This document shows positions 28,557 to 38,896 of a stretch of 64,000 bases of DNA, piece by piece. How positions within the stretch are numbered: position 1 is the stretch's first letter; every line of letters begins with the position of its first letter. The stretch is taken from NCBI GenBank assembly GCA_021604105.1, contig BQIW01000010.1, positions 1-64,000 of the forward strand, read 5' to 3'. This DNA comes from Nitrospirales bacterium (GTDB lineage: Bacteria > Nitrospirota > Nitrospiria > Nitrospirales > UBA8639). The notes beneath the pieces are model-generated. The model was not told the origin of the DNA, ran no database searches, and worked only from the letters and a program-made list of their open reading frames with translations. Position numbers and translations under genes: made by a program.

Positions 28557-30344
28557 TTATTTCAATGGACGGGCAAACAGGGTGTGCAATTCTTCCAAGG
28601 AATGTCGAATAGCCACTCGCCTTCCATGGGGACAGGTCATGGGGAAATTTTCTTGTGCCCAATCCTGTAAAAGGATGGTGATTTCCGGTTGCGTCATGGG
28701 GCGTCCGGCTTGAACGGCACTTTGACAGGCCATGGTAGCCAGAATGGGTTTAATTGTGTTGTCCAGCGAATCTGTTGATTGCCATTCTGAGAGTTCATCC
28801 AATAATTCCAGGACCAGGGGACCTACAGATATATTTCCTAACATGGCTGGAATGGCTCGCACCACATACGATGTGGTTCCAAATCGTTCCACCTCCAATC
28901 CCGCTTGAGCCAGGGAGGGCAGCCATACTTCCAATAATTCTCCCTGGTGAGGAAGAAGTTCAACCGGCTCAGGGATGAGTAGGCGTTGTTGGAGAATTTC
29001 TTTTTTCTTCCATGACCGAAGCAGTCTCTCAAAGCGAACCCGTTCATGAGCGGTATGTTGATCGACAATAAACAGATCTTGATCGATTTGTCCGAGAAGA
29101 TACGTGTGATGAATCTGTCCAAGCGGGTGGATATCACATGCCTGGTCCCTCGAATAGACAGAGGACGGTTCCTGTACAAATAGAGAAAGAGTGGAATGTC
29201 GGTTGGTGCCGATTCCAGGGAATTCAGGGGCATGCTGGAATGGAGCCGGTGCGATGCTGAGGGAACTGGATGATGGTCTGGCCGAATGAAGAACTGGACC
29301 AGCTTTCTCCTTGTGTGCATCGGATAAAATGCCGGATGAGGGTTGCGTGAAAAAGAGAGCTTTGATGCCACGAAGAACGCTTGTATGAATGAATTCCGGA
29401 TGGGAGAAGCGAATCTCCCGTTTAGTCGGGTGGACATTGATGTCGATTGACTGTGGATCAAGATGGATAAATACCATAAATTGTGGATGTTTCCCTTTTG
29501 GTAAAAAGGATCCGTAGGCTTCATGTACCGCATGGGATATGGTCGAATTCTTTATAGGGCGTCCATTGACAAAAATTTCCTGTGGTGCACGAGACGTTCG
29601 TGCATGGTGTGGACTGACCGTATACCCCGTGAGTTGAAATGAACCAGCCTTATAGGTGACGGGGAGGAAGCGTTCAATGAAGTCTGGTCCGTAGATCTGT
29701 AATAATCGATCTTGAAGCGAGGATACGGCAGGGTATTCCAGCACCTTATGATTCTGGTGGCGTAATCGAAAATGGATCCCTGGATGAACGGTTGCGGCCT
29801 GTTGAACGACATAACAGACTTTAGAAAATTCAGTGGGAACGGTCTTAAGAAATTTCAGGCGCCCCGGAGTATTAAAAAAGAGATCACGCACCTCCACTTG
29901 GGTGCCTTGAGGCCCGGTATAGTCTTGAAACTCCCATGCTATGCCTCCCGTGGACAGTGTTTGGGTGCCAAGAGTGCTGTCGCGCGGAACTGTCTTTAAG
30001 CAAAAACGAGCAATGGAGGCAATGCTGGGGAGGGCTTCCCCTCGGAATCCCATCGTCATGAGTGTCAAGAGATCGTCTTCGGATCGAAGTTTGCTTGTTG
30101 CAAAACGTTGACAAGCCAATTGGGCATCCATTCGCGTCATGCCTGTCCCATTATCCGTGACGCGAATGACTCCTCGCCCACCTTCTTCGACTTCCACGGT
30201 GATTAAGGTGCTGCCGGCATCCAGGCTGTTATCGATCAGTTCCTTCACTACAGAGGCTGGTCGTTCCACCACCTCTCCTGCAGCAATGCGACACGACACA
30301 TGGTCTGGAAGAATCTGAACTTTTCCAGTTACGGTCGAACGCAT
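28557..30344 (-). CDS. mutL: DNA mismatch repair protein MutL
   Basis: IAAGEVVERPASVVKELIDNSLDAGSTLITVEVEEGGRGVIRVTDNGTGM; TMGFRGEALPSIASI; DQHTAHERVRFERL. Confidence 0.96.
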   Translation of the reverse strand: MRSTVTGKVQILPDHVSCRIAAGEVVERPASVVKELIDNSLDAGSTLITVEVEEGGRGVIRVTDNGTGMTRMDAQLACQRFATSKLRSEDDLLTLMTMGFRGEALPSIASIARFCLKTVPRDSTLGTQTLSTGGIAWEFQDYTGPQGTQVEVRDLFFNTPGRLKFLKTVPTEFSKVCYVVQQAATVHPGIHFRLRHQNHKVLEYPAVSSLQDRLLQIYGPDFIERFLPVTYKAGSFQLTGYTVSPHHARTSRAPQEIFVNGRPIKNSTISHAVHEAYGSFLPKGKHPQFMVFIHLDPQSIDINVHPTKREIRFSHPEFIHTSVLRGIKALFFTQPSSGILSDAHKEKAGPVLHSARPSSSSLSIAPAPFQHAPEFPGIGTNRHSTLSLFVQEPSSVYSRDQACDIHPLGQIHHTYLLGQIDQDLFIVDQHTAHERVRFERLLRSWKKKEILQQRLLIPEPVELLPHQGELLEVWLPSLAQAGLEVERFGTTSYVVRAIPAMLGNISVGPLVLELLDELSEWQSTDSLDNTIKPILATMACQSAVQAGRPMTQPEITILLQDWAQENFPMTCPHGRRVAIRHSLEELHTLFARPLK

Positions 30345-30399
30345 GAGATTCCAGGCACGGGGTGATTAGGGTGAATAGAATGCGAAGACTTGCAGAGAA

Positions 30400-31308
30400 T
30401 CAAGACAGCCCAGATTTTTTTAATTGTTCCTTCGCTTGGGTGGATTCCGGTGTATCTGGGTAATCTTGGATGATGGAGTTCCACAGTTCCTGAGCTTTTG
30501 ATCGTTGATCGATCTCAAGCATAATCTGTCCGAGCTTGTATAACGCGTGGCTCCGGTATTTGCTGCTTGGATAGCGGCTGATGAGTTGTTCTAGCGCTTG
30601 CTTGGCAGGGTCATACTGTTTTTGCACGTAAAACGATTCCCCAAGATAGTAATAGGCTTGAGGGGTTAAGGTGGTCGAAGGATAATTTGTGACAAATCGT
30701 TGGAACTCCACTGAGGCCCGGTCATATTTTCCATTAAGGAAAACTTTATAGGCTGACCGAAAGGCCGAGGCTTCGTTTTCTGCTCCTGCTCTTCCTCCAG
30801 GGGAAGTCGGTGATGTGGGGGCTCCTGTCTGGGTCGCTTTCGGATCGGCAGAAGGGCTTGTGGAGTCAGGCATAGTGTCTTCAGGAGATTCTGACACAGA
30901 TCGAGGTTGATGGATCACGTTGTCTATCCGGCCTTCCAAAGCCTTTACCCGAATGGACAGGTCCTTATCTCGGCGTTGAGTGGTAGTGCGGGTTTGTTCA
31001 ATTTGTTCCCGGAGTAGAGCACTGGTCCGTTCGAGCTTGTCTAGAAGGTGTCGAGTATCCAGGCTGGCTTCTTCTTCTGTCTTGATCAGTTCTCCCACTA
31101 AGAAATCATGTTCGTCCAATTGCGATTCAACCGTCTCCATTCGGTCGAGAATTTGTTTCTCCTGCTTGTGGGAGGCTTCCTGTTGTATTATGAGGGTTTG
31201 GACTTGTTTTTGGATGTCAGTCAGATTGGGCTCTGTTGCACAACCCCATCCGCCCGTCAGGGTTAACACCAGCAACGCAACCATTTTGGGACAAGTCTGA
31301 GTCATCAA
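30400..31308 (-). CDS. cpoB: Tol-Pal system protein CpoB/YbgF
   Basis: Lipobox-like LTGGWGCATEP; coiled-coil N-terminus; C-terminal TPR AYKVFLNGKYDRASVEFQRFVTNYPSTTLTPQAYYYLGESFYVQKQYDPAKQALEQLISRYPSSKYRSHALYKLG. Confidence 0.87.
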   Translation of the reverse strand: MMTQTCPKMVALLVLTLTGGWGCATEPNLTDIQKQVQTLIIQQEASHKQEKQILDRMETVESQLDEHDFLVGELIKTEEEASLDTRHLLDKLERTSALLREQIEQTRTTTQRRDKDLSIRVKALEGRIDNVIHQPRSVSESPEDTMPDSTSPSADPKATQTGAPTSPTSPGGRAGAENEASAFRSAYKVFLNGKYDRASVEFQRFVTNYPSTTLTPQAYYYLGESFYVQKQYDPAKQALEQLISRYPSSKYRSHALYKLGQIMLEIDQRSKAQELWNSIIQDYPDTPESTQAKEQLKKSGLS

Positions 31309-31454
31309 ATTCCGACTTCGGCTTCAAACCTGGGGAGGACAACTATCCGTTAGCTTAACATCTTATCAATTACCATGGACTTTAGACAAAGGGTCAAAGG
31401 GCGGTACAGAGATATACTCGGTCTTTCTTAGAGAATATTTAGTAATAATGTTCC

Positions 31455-33299
31455 CTATTTTTGCGATTTTGGTGTTTGCAAGCGGTTGACTCTCTGGGCT
31501 ATTTGGCCTAGACGATCTTCATGTTGGTCTACCCGCTCACCTAATTTAGTCCCTATGGTAGTAATCACATCACGCAATTTATTGACAGTTTCTGTTAACT
31601 GATTGAGGTGAGCCAGATTGTTTTGTGAAGTATCAGCGGTTCCCTGGACCTGTTGGAAAGAAGTCATGGCTCGATTCAGTCGCTGTTCCTGATTTTCAAT
31701 GCGAGCATTCAACTTCGTACTAACATTTTCCAAGGCCTGGGCGACGGATTGAATCCCGCTGTTGACTTCCTGGAGGTGGGTATTAGTCATCTGGGTGTCA
31801 GAGTCTATTTTCCCCACCAGCCCAGATTGATGAGTTTCCAGGTCCTTTAGTCGTGAGCCTAGGCGGTCGACCGTCTGATTGAGTTGATCTGTAATCTGAT
31901 TGACCGCCTGAGCTTGTTGCTTCTGGTCTTGGACATCTTGTTTCAACAGTTGGATTTGTTGAACCGACTGATTGAGTGATTGTCCCGTCTTTTCTTGTTT
32001 AGCCAGGCGTCTGGAGAGTGATTCCCTGGCTTGGTCAAGTGCTTGAGTAATGGAGGCCAGGCTGGCATTTACCTCGGCTAGATGGGTTGACGTTTTTTTG
32101 GTATTGGATTGGAGTTGTTCGGTTAGTGCCGTTTGGTGTGATTCAATCATATTCATGCGTTCGGAAATTCGTCCGGCTTGTTGAATAATTTCATCTCCTC
32201 GTTTCCCGAGTAGACTCCCCATGACTTCCTGTGCTTCGCGAAGCTTGAGAACTGATTGGGAAAGATCCTGCACGTGATTGGCATCCGCTTGCACGTGTGT
32301 TCCCAGAGCTTCCATATCTTTTTGTAAGGAATCAATTTGCGCTAATATTGGTCCTTGTTGAGTTTCGATTTCGGCGACTAACCCCGCCATAGACGCTTTC
32401 ACGTCCTGCTCCAGGTAGGAACGAAGAGCTTGGGTATCGGCGGTAAGTTTCTCTTGCAGGGTCGTGACCTGATTTTCCAGCCGAGTGATTTCTTTTGATT
32501 GCTCTTCAAGGCTCGCATTGAACAACTCTCCGGATTTCTCTAGACCTCCCTGAACCTGGAGCATCGAACCAGCCAGATTTTCTGTGCGAGATTGCACGGT
32601 TCCCAGGTCTTGCCGTTGTCCTGACAAATCTGTTTGGACCTGTCCAATTGTCGTTCCGAGGCTGGTCAGCGTTTCCTTAAATTGGGTTAGGGAATTCTGA
32701 AATTCGCCCATGTTTGTGGTTAACGCTACATTGTTTTCATCCACCTGTTGAGCGAGGTTCGTATTGTGGGTTTTTACCGTTTGCAGATCCTCCTCATGTG
32801 TTTGAATTGTTGATTGAATCGATTGGATATCAGCTTGCAATACGCCTGTTTGGTTCGTGAAATCCTTTTTGAGATCTTGGATGCTTTTTTCAGTTTCTTC
32901 AAGTTTTCCGTATAAACTCGCCATATCCTTTTCTTGGAGGAGCGTGGCTTTTTGATTAATAGAAGCCAGATTGCCCCGTGTTTTTTGGGCATCCTCATTC
33001 ATCTTGATCAGTTGCGCCTTGGTTTCGTCAACTTGTAAGCCAAGAGTCTTTTTTTCCTCTTTGATCTTGGCGATTTGCTGTTCTAAATCCTTTTGTATTC
33101 GGGCCAGATCAGCTTGTTGAGCCACGCAACCAGTAGCCAAAACACTACAGATGCCACAGACCACTACCCAATTGAACGAAAAAAATGATGGCCACCACCT
33201 GGAAACATGTTGCAAAGTCCACCCTATGTTCACTCTGGAATTATCCCTCCATGGTTTCCGAAAACTGGTCGATTGAAAGAAGTTGCTAGTTTTGAACAA
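31455..33299 (-). CDS. Long coiled-coil lipoprotein with internal ~100-aa repeats (unnamed)
   Basis: Lipobox CGICSVLATGC then ~550 aa of coiled coil. Internal repeats ESHQTALTEQLQSNTKKTSTHLAEVNASLASITQALDQ / ETHQSGLVGKIDSDTQMTNTHLQEVNSGIQSVAQALEN, 102 aa apart. Confidence 0.8.
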   Translation of the reverse strand: MFKTSNFFQSTSFRKPWRDNSRVNIGWTLQHVSRWWPSFFSFNWVVVCGICSVLATGCVAQQADLARIQKDLEQQIAKIKEEKKTLGLQVDETKAQLIKMNEDAQKTRGNLASINQKATLLQEKDMASLYGKLEETEKSIQDLKKDFTNQTGVLQADIQSIQSTIQTHEEDLQTVKTHNTNLAQQVDENNVALTTNMGEFQNSLTQFKETLTSLGTTIGQVQTDLSGQRQDLGTVQSRTENLAGSMLQVQGGLEKSGELFNASLEEQSKEITRLENQVTTLQEKLTADTQALRSYLEQDVKASMAGLVAEIETQQGPILAQIDSLQKDMEALGTHVQADANHVQDLSQSVLKLREAQEVMGSLLGKRGDEIIQQAGRISERMNMIESHQTALTEQLQSNTKKTSTHLAEVNASLASITQALDQARESLSRRLAKQEKTGQSLNQSVQQIQLLKQDVQDQKQQAQAVNQITDQLNQTVDRLGSRLKDLETHQSGLVGKIDSDTQMTNTHLQEVNSGIQSVAQALENVSTKLNARIENQEQRLNRAMTSFQQVQGTADTSQNNLAHLNQLTETVNKLRDVITTIGTKLGERVDQHEDRLGQIAQRVNRLQTPKSQK

Positions 33300-34302
33300 G
33301 CAGATGTCCCCGTCGGTTCAATTGGTGGCACACTTCTGTGATGTCCTGGCAAAAGGGCTTGTCCTTGCCATAAGAAATAACAGTCAATCTTGAAGGATCG
33401 ACACCCAATTGAGAGAGAAAATCCCGAACGGCCATGGCTCGTTTTTTCCCAAGCACCATATTATAGGCCTGCGTTCCGCGTTGGTCGGCATGTCCTTCAA
33501 TAATTAAATGTGAGGAGGGATCGTTGTTGAGCCACGCCATGTCCCGTTCGAGGGAATCCTTGGCTTCTGCGGTCAGAGCCCAACTGTCAAAATGAAAAAA
33601 TACGTCCTCCAAGCCAGCAGATACTGTGGCCAACTCTTCCTCTTGAATTTTTTCCAACTGTTCTCGAATGATGTCTGACGGCTCAGCTTTCGCTACTTGA
33701 AAGGTTTCAGGGATTGGTTCCAAGTCCTTTGGCAAATTCGAAAGATCATTTTGGAATTCCGTCTGGGAGGTAAAGGGGGAGGTCTCTGTTTGGTCGTGGG
33801 GTAAGCCGTTCATGTTTGAAGAACTGGATTGAGTCGAGATGTCATTTCTATCGTTGAACGGTGTCGACGAACTGGTACCGTTTTTCTCAATTGCAGAGTC
33901 ATTCCCAGATTCGGAGGCATTCCCAGGTTCAGAGTCATTCTTAGAAGGAATTCCAGCTTGGAGATTCTCCTTAAACGATTCATCCATATGGTTGGGGTCG
34001 TAACCAAAATTGAGAGGGTCAACCGGAGCGATTGGTTGACCCGCATCTGCCTGAACTTCATCGGTGGGGGTGCCTTGCCCTGGCAGGAGGGATTCATCAA
34101 TTGAGGTTCCTGTTAACCCTGCTGTATCAGTGGCCGAGGCTGATGCCTCGGTTTCTTCGCCTGGTGAGCCCGAAGCAGTGGAGACGTGAATCCGTTTTTC
34201 TCCACATCCCGAAATACTGACAAGTGAAAGACTGAGTATGCTAAGAAGTGAAATTATATGAATGGCTGGGCGCATGGAACGACTCCTTTTTTGGACTATC
34301 AC
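33286..34302 (-). CDS. pal: Peptidoglycan-associated lipoprotein (Pal) with extended low-complexity region
   Basis: Lipobox LSLVSISGCGEK; OmpA-like VFFHFDSWALTAEAKDSLERDMAWLNNDPSSHLIIEGHADQRGTQAYNMVLGKKRAMAVRDFLSQLGVDPSRLTVISYGKDKP. Confidence 0.93.
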   Translation of the reverse strand: MIVQKRSRSMRPAIHIISLLSILSLSLVSISGCGEKRIHVSTASGSPGEETEASASATDTAGLTGTSIDESLLPGQGTPTDEVQADAGQPIAPVDPLNFGYDPNHMDESFKENLQAGIPSKNDSEPGNASESGNDSAIEKNGTSSSTPFNDRNDISTQSSSSNMNGLPHDQTETSPFTSQTEFQNDLSNLPKDLEPIPETFQVAKAEPSDIIREQLEKIQEEELATVSAGLEDVFFHFDSWALTAEAKDSLERDMAWLNNDPSSHLIIEGHADQRGTQAYNMVLGKKRAMAVRDFLSQLGVDPSRLTVISYGKDKPFCQDITEVCHQLNRRGHLLVQN

Positions 34303-34319
34303 GGGTGGTGTCTCATTAT

Positions 34320-35678
34320 TTATTGTTGAAATGGCGACCAGGAGGGAGAGCTGAGATGTTCGCCTGCCAAGGAGATTTTCTCCAATCCTTTCCCCTCGCT
34401 CGTGATGATGTATAATTGACTTTCTCCTCTTCGAATCGAACTAAAGACAATATGGCGTCCGTTTGGAGCCCAGGAAGGCGAGTCATCAATGCTTTTCCCG
34501 TTGGTGATTTGTTTCCGTTGTTCCCCATTCGGACTGATGCGGCATAATTTAAATCCCTCGTTCGGTATCCGGCATACATAGACGATCCAATCTCCTTTTG
34601 GGGACCAGGCTGGCGCCGCGTTGTAGTCTCCATCATAGGTTAATCGACGGGCGTTCAAGCCATCGGCATCCATGATGTAAATTTGGGGGCGGCCTCCCCT
34701 ATCGGAGGTGAAGGCCAGATGCTGCCCGTCGGGAGACCATGACGGGGACAAATCTGCACTATTATGGGAGGTTAACTGCATCACACTTCTACTGTCCAAT
34801 TCTATCTGATAAATATCAGAGTTGCCATCTTGGGCCGCCGAATAGGCGATAGCTTTTCCATTAGGAGCAAAGGTGGCGGTGATGTTCAGACTGGCTGGGG
34901 AGACCAAAACTTCCTCCCCACCGGTAGCCAACTCCCTTTTTATAATCAGTTGTTTCCGATCTCGATACGCGGTGTAAATAAGCGATTTTCGGTCCGGGGC
35001 CCAGGTAGGCATGAGGTTTAAATACCCATCAGCGGTGACCTGTTGCGGATTATACCCATCGTAATCCATGACGAAAAGCTCTCGTCCATTGTCCTTTTGA
35101 CCTACAAATGCGATTTTCGTTCTGGCAATTCCCTGCTCGCCGGTATACCGATAAACCAGTTCGTCTGCCCACCTGTGGGCCATTAAGCGAGTGAGGGTTT
35201 CTGTCGTTTTAAGGGAAAAGTACCGTTTCCCGGTCAACACATCCTGCTGTCCAGGATCAAATGCGCAGGCATCAAGGATGAGTCCCTGGACTCCGGTTGA
35301 TGTCCCTCCTACTCCTATTCTTCCCCAAGTGGAGACTGTCACCTTTTGAAAGTGTGGAGCTAAATTTGAAGAAAGACTCATGCATTTATTGTCAGAAAAA
35401 TTTCCCTTGGAAGGAGGCAATTCAGCAATCGAAAAAATTTGGGAGCGTTTGAGATCCGCTTTAAGGACCGAGGCGACTTGGGACTCGAGGTCTTCTGAAA
35501 GGCCGGTATCTGGTTGAACGGGTGAGAACCCCATTACCCAAATGGGGATTTTTTGAAACTCTGATCGTGTAGCTTTAAGATCCGCTTCTTCCCCATGTAG
35601 AAAGGCCGGAGATACAGAAATAACAGAAAAGGCCAGAAGAGCCAGAATGGCATATATAGGGTTGAGTGCTTTCTTCAT
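34320..35678 (-). CDS. tolB: Tol-Pal system beta-propeller protein TolB
   Basis: KIAFVGQKDNGRELFVMDYDGYNPQQVTADGYLNLMPTWAPDRKSLIYTAYRD; repeated LSPSWSPDGQHLAFTSDRGGRPQIYIMDADG. Confidence 0.95.
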   Translation of the reverse strand: MKKALNPIYAILALLAFSVISVSPAFLHGEEADLKATRSEFQKIPIWVMGFSPVQPDTGLSEDLESQVASVLKADLKRSQIFSIAELPPSKGNFSDNKCMSLSSNLAPHFQKVTVSTWGRIGVGGTSTGVQGLILDACAFDPGQQDVLTGKRYFSLKTTETLTRLMAHRWADELVYRYTGEQGIARTKIAFVGQKDNGRELFVMDYDGYNPQQVTADGYLNLMPTWAPDRKSLIYTAYRDRKQLIIKRELATGGEEVLVSPASLNITATFAPNGKAIAYSAAQDGNSDIYQIELDSRSVMQLTSHNSADLSPSWSPDGQHLAFTSDRGGRPQIYIMDADGLNARRLTYDGDYNAAPAWSPKGDWIVYVCRIPNEGFKLCRISPNGEQRKQITNGKSIDDSPSWAPNGRHIVFSSIRRGESQLYIITSEGKGLEKISLAGEHLSSPSWSPFQQ

Positions 35679-35696
35679 AATATAGCTGGTGTCCTT

Positions 35697-37190
35697 CTAA
35701 TCTTTTTTGATGAATCGAAACCGTACTTCAAAGAATGAATCAGAAATGTCTGGTGGAAAAGGTGGTAATGGATTCACCGCAGATACCGCCCGTTTAGCTG
35801 CAGAATCGTAGTTACTGTTTCCTGAACTTTCATCAATGCGAATATTAGAAATCTCTCCAAATCGGGAAATACGAAATTTGAGGACCACGACCGGAGGGTT
35901 TGTGACGAGTGGAAGGGCCCTCCACTCGTGATCAATTCTGTCCTCGACCATCGCCAAATATTGGTTTTTGCCAGGGGAAGCCGGAGACGAAGATTTTCCT
36001 GGTTTTGAGTTGGGCTGCACTTCGAGCCGTTGGAATCGTTCCTTGATTGATTCGACGGATGTGACATTGGGAATAGATAATTTTGCAATTCGTTGATCAA
36101 TTTCCGTCTGCACCTGCTGAGCTGATGTGGAAGAGGAGGGCAATGGTTGTTGTGAGGGGGGTGAAGCTGGAGACGATTGTAAATGTGGGACTTTAGCTTC
36201 TTCCATTAATTGCTTCATCATATCGGACATTTTCTCACGTTGGGGAGATTTTTCCAGTGGTGGGGAGGGAGGTATTTTGGCTAATTGAGGAGCCGAGACT
36301 TCAGGGACCAAAGGTTTTTCCTTTGTTGGCGTAAAGCTTTTTGGCTGTTTTTTGATTTTTCGATTTGGCGCAGGTTTTGGAACTGTTGGGATAGTTCGTT
36401 TGAGAGATTCCTCAAGATTGTTTAATGGAGAAACGTCGTTGGGTTTTCTTTCTTTTTTGGATGTCCTGAATGGGGTCACCGAACTTAATTTCGGTAACAC
36501 AGGAGCTAGTTTGACAGTTGGTTCAATTTTAGGATGCTGAGGTTGTGATTCCGAACCTTGAGGCTCGGGAGGAACCGTTGTTGGGGGCGCAGCCTCTTTA
36601 GGAGATGCCGCTGGAGTTGGAGCAGGTTTGGGAGTGACTAAAGGTTGTGAGGAATATAAGCGTTTGGGGCGGGAAATTTGTGGAGCAACCGGGGGCATGC
36701 GAAGGTTTTCAAATAAGGGTGACTGGTCATTCAAGGGAGGTTGTTCGTCTACTGTGGGAGGTAGGGCCGGAGAAGCCATATTTTGTTTGTGAGGCATTAC
36801 AATTGAGCCAACAGCCCCTTCCAAGAAATCCGATAATCGCTCGGATGCTTTTGGGACTGGCAACGGAGGAAGGGTGACTTCTCTTGGTTGCGGCTTTGTT
36901 GGTTCTATTTTTTTAGTTGGTTGGGTTTTTTGTTGGGATGGCGGTGGGGGGGAAGATTTTTTTTGGCTAGGAGCCGGAGCTTGTGCCTCCGGTACAGAAA
37001 TAAGGGTGACATCGATAGCTCGGAGAGGTTCATCAACTGTGGATTGAAATCGTAGGAACAGGGCCATCATAATGACGACAGCATGGAAAAGTCCTGAGGT
37101 GGCGAGTCCCCAACGGAATGAGGAGTCTTCCTGAGAAACGTCAGTAGCGAGCCCAAGGGAAATTAGACTTGGGGATTCAGCATGTCCCAT
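35697..37190 (-). CDS. tolA: TolA/TonB-like C-terminal domain protein, proline-rich
   Basis: N-terminal TM SGLFHAVVIMMALFLRF; Pro/Lys-rich spacer; C-terminal TonB/TolA domain YLAMVEDRIDHEWRALPLVTNPPVVVLKFRISRFGEISNIRIDESSGNSNYDSAAKRAVSAVNPLPPFP. Context in tol operon. Confidence 0.85.
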   Translation of the reverse strand: MGHAESPSLISLGLATDVSQEDSSFRWGLATSGLFHAVVIMMALFLRFQSTVDEPLRAIDVTLISVPEAQAPAPSQKKSSPPPPSQQKTQPTKKIEPTKPQPREVTLPPLPVPKASERLSDFLEGAVGSIVMPHKQNMASPALPPTVDEQPPLNDQSPLFENLRMPPVAPQISRPKRLYSSQPLVTPKPAPTPAASPKEAAPPTTVPPEPQGSESQPQHPKIEPTVKLAPVLPKLSSVTPFRTSKKERKPNDVSPLNNLEESLKRTIPTVPKPAPNRKIKKQPKSFTPTKEKPLVPEVSAPQLAKIPPSPPLEKSPQREKMSDMMKQLMEEAKVPHLQSSPASPPSQQPLPSSSTSAQQVQTEIDQRIAKLSIPNVTSVESIKERFQRLEVQPNSKPGKSSSPASPGKNQYLAMVEDRIDHEWRALPLVTNPPVVVLKFRISRFGEISNIRIDESSGNSNYDSAAKRAVSAVNPLPPFPPDISDSFFEVRFRFIKKD

Positions 37191-37201
37191 TGGTCAAACG
37201 T

Positions 37202-37642
37202 TTAGCGGGAAATCCCGATGGTCTCGTCCTCGATTAGTGTTTCGGTCTTCGGGCCGGTAATCATTCCGAGACGTTCAATTTTGGCCCCTTTGACCTCATC
37301 CATCACCTGCACAACAGTTCCATAGGGCACCGTTTGGTCCGCTCGCAGATACACTGAAATCAAGGGATTTAGGGTCTTGGCTTCTTGAAGTTTGGCTCGT
37401 AAATTGACCAAACTTATGGTGTCATTGCCCAGGGATAAGGTGTGATCCCGCTGAATTGTCACAATCAAACGTTCTTCGGCCTTTATATTGTTGGCAGTTG
37501 TTGTCGGGAGGTTAATGTCCAATCCCCGATGTAGCATCGGGGCGGTAACCATGAATATCACCAAGAGAACCAGGACGACGTCGACGAGAGGAATAACATT
37601 GATTTCAGAGAGAAATTGCCGGGGCTTTTCTCCAATGTTCAT
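37202..37642 (-). CDS. tolR: TolR/ExbD-family protein
   Basis: [42 protein letters not shown]. Confidence 0.92.
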   Translation of the reverse strand: MNIGEKPRQFLSEINVIPLVDVVLVLLVIFMVTAPMLHRGLDINLPTTTANNIKAEERLIVTIQRDHTLSLGNDTISLVNLRAKLQEAKTLNPLISVYLRADQTVPYGTVVQVMDEVKGAKIERLGMITGPKTETLIEDETIGISR

Positions 37643-38487
37643 CGGGTTACTTCCACTTCAAAGGCTTTTTCCGCTTCCTCAATGGTATTGAGAAATTCAA
37701 TCGTAAACGCTTCAACTCTGAAGGACATCCTTCGAATTCTAGAGAGAAAATAGTTGTAGGCCATTACGGCAGGAATTGCGGCAAATAGCCCAGCAGCAGT
37801 GGCCACAAGTGCTTCAGAGACTCCGGGAGCAACTGCGGCAATGCTTGCTGAACCTTGTAGGCCGATTTCATGGAAGGCATTGATAATGCCCAAGACGGTT
37901 CCGAGGAGACCAATAAACGGAGTCAGATTTCCTGTGGTCGCCAAAAAAGGCAAATAGGCTTCCTGTTGGCCAATTTGGTTCTGGATGATGTATTGGGCGA
38001 CCTTTTCCAGGTACTGTCGGTTAGGAGAGCGCTCTCCTTGTTTTGCATCCAGAGGAGGTCTTGAGGTGAATAGATCGGAGGATTCGGGTAAACGATCCGT
38101 TATGCCCAAATACACCACTGAGCTTGGGCTATAAACTAATGATTGGGCCTGGCTTCTTAAGGTGTGCTGGTCGATTGGGTTCTGTTCGTACAATTGTAAA
38201 AATTGTGATTCTTCCTGTCGAATGCGATTAAATCGCCTAAGTCTGTTCACGATGATTCCCCATGAAATCACGGAAAAAATTGACAGGATAAAAAGAATAA
38301 CTATGGATAGCAGGCCCAAAGACCCAAAAAACTCAGAAGGGTTGGCAGCAAAGGTCATAGATTGTGTTTCGACCTCCTCTAGGCTGGTAGAAGCTAAACA
38401 GGGGATTATTGATTCTGAAATAAACCACTGAGAGATGAGGTATGGCGGGGCCGACGGGATTTGAACCCGCGACCTCCAGATTGACAA
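37639..38487 (-). CDS. tolQ: TolQ/ExbB-family proton channel protein; real start probably internal near 38358 ([11 protein letters not shown])
   Basis: [67 protein letters not shown]. The N-terminal extension [15 protein letters not shown] is translated tRNA-Asp sequence. Confidence 0.9.
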   Translation of the reverse strand: MSIWRSRVQIPSAPPYLISQWFISESIIPCLASTSLEEVETQSMTFAANPSEFFGSLGLLSIVILFILSIFSVISWGIIVNRLRRFNRIRQEESQFLQLYEQNPIDQHTLRSQAQSLVYSPSSVVYLGITDRLPESSDLFTSRPPLDAKQGERSPNRQYLEKVAQYIIQNQIGQQEAYLPFLATTGNLTPFIGLLGTVLGIINAFHEIGLQGSASIAAVAPGVSEALVATAAGLFAAIPAVMAYNYFLSRIRRMSFRVEAFTIEFLNTIEEAEKAFEVEVTR

Positions 38488-38521
38488 TCTGGCGTCCTAA
38501 ACCTAGCTGAACGACGGCCCC
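38446..38521 (-). tRNA. tRNA-Asp (anticodon GTC)
   Basis: RC reads GGGGCCGTCGTTCAGCTAGGTTTAGGACGCCAGATTGTCAATCTGGAGGTCGCGGGTTCAAATCCCGTCGGCCCCG. 7-bp acceptor, anticodon stem CCAGA/TCTGG, loop TTGTCAA. Confidence 0.96.
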
Positions 38522-38641
38522 GAAAATTTTTTTGATCTTGGGCAAATAGCCCACACATTCATTCAAAGAGGATATGGAGTCTATGAAGAATTTCGTAATA
38601 TATCAGATCAAGAAGACCATAAGCCAAAAAAATATATTTGG

Positions 38642-38714
38642 TAGGCGGAACAGGGATCGAACCTGCGACATCTGCCGTGTAAAGGCAGCGCTCTGCCAGC
38701 TGAGCTATCCGCCT
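38642..38714 (-). tRNA. tRNA-Val (anticodon TAC)
   Basis: RC reads AGGCGGATAGCTCAGCTGGCAGAGCGCTGCCTTTACACGGCAGATGTCGCAGGTTCGATCCCTGTTCCGCCTA. Cloverleaf intact, loop TTTACAC. Confidence 0.96.
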
Positions 38715-38896
38715 AAAAATAAAAACACTGCAATTATTCTATTATAACAGTGAGTTAGGGCTTGTCAACTCAAATGGAATAGTGTGGAATACTGTTTGAC
38801 ATAACCCCGACACGTGGGTATAAGGCAGCACGCCTTAGTGAATGCGTAATGCCAGAAAAATTGTGGTCGTCCTGGTGACGAGAGGGAAGAATAATT

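Noticed and set aside
38430-38487. N-terminal part of the tolQ ORF ([22 protein letters not shown]...) as genuine protein
   Set aside because: It is the translation of tRNA-Asp sequence on the same strand (the familiar [10 protein letters not shown] artefact). The TolQ start is likely the internal [11 protein letters not shown].
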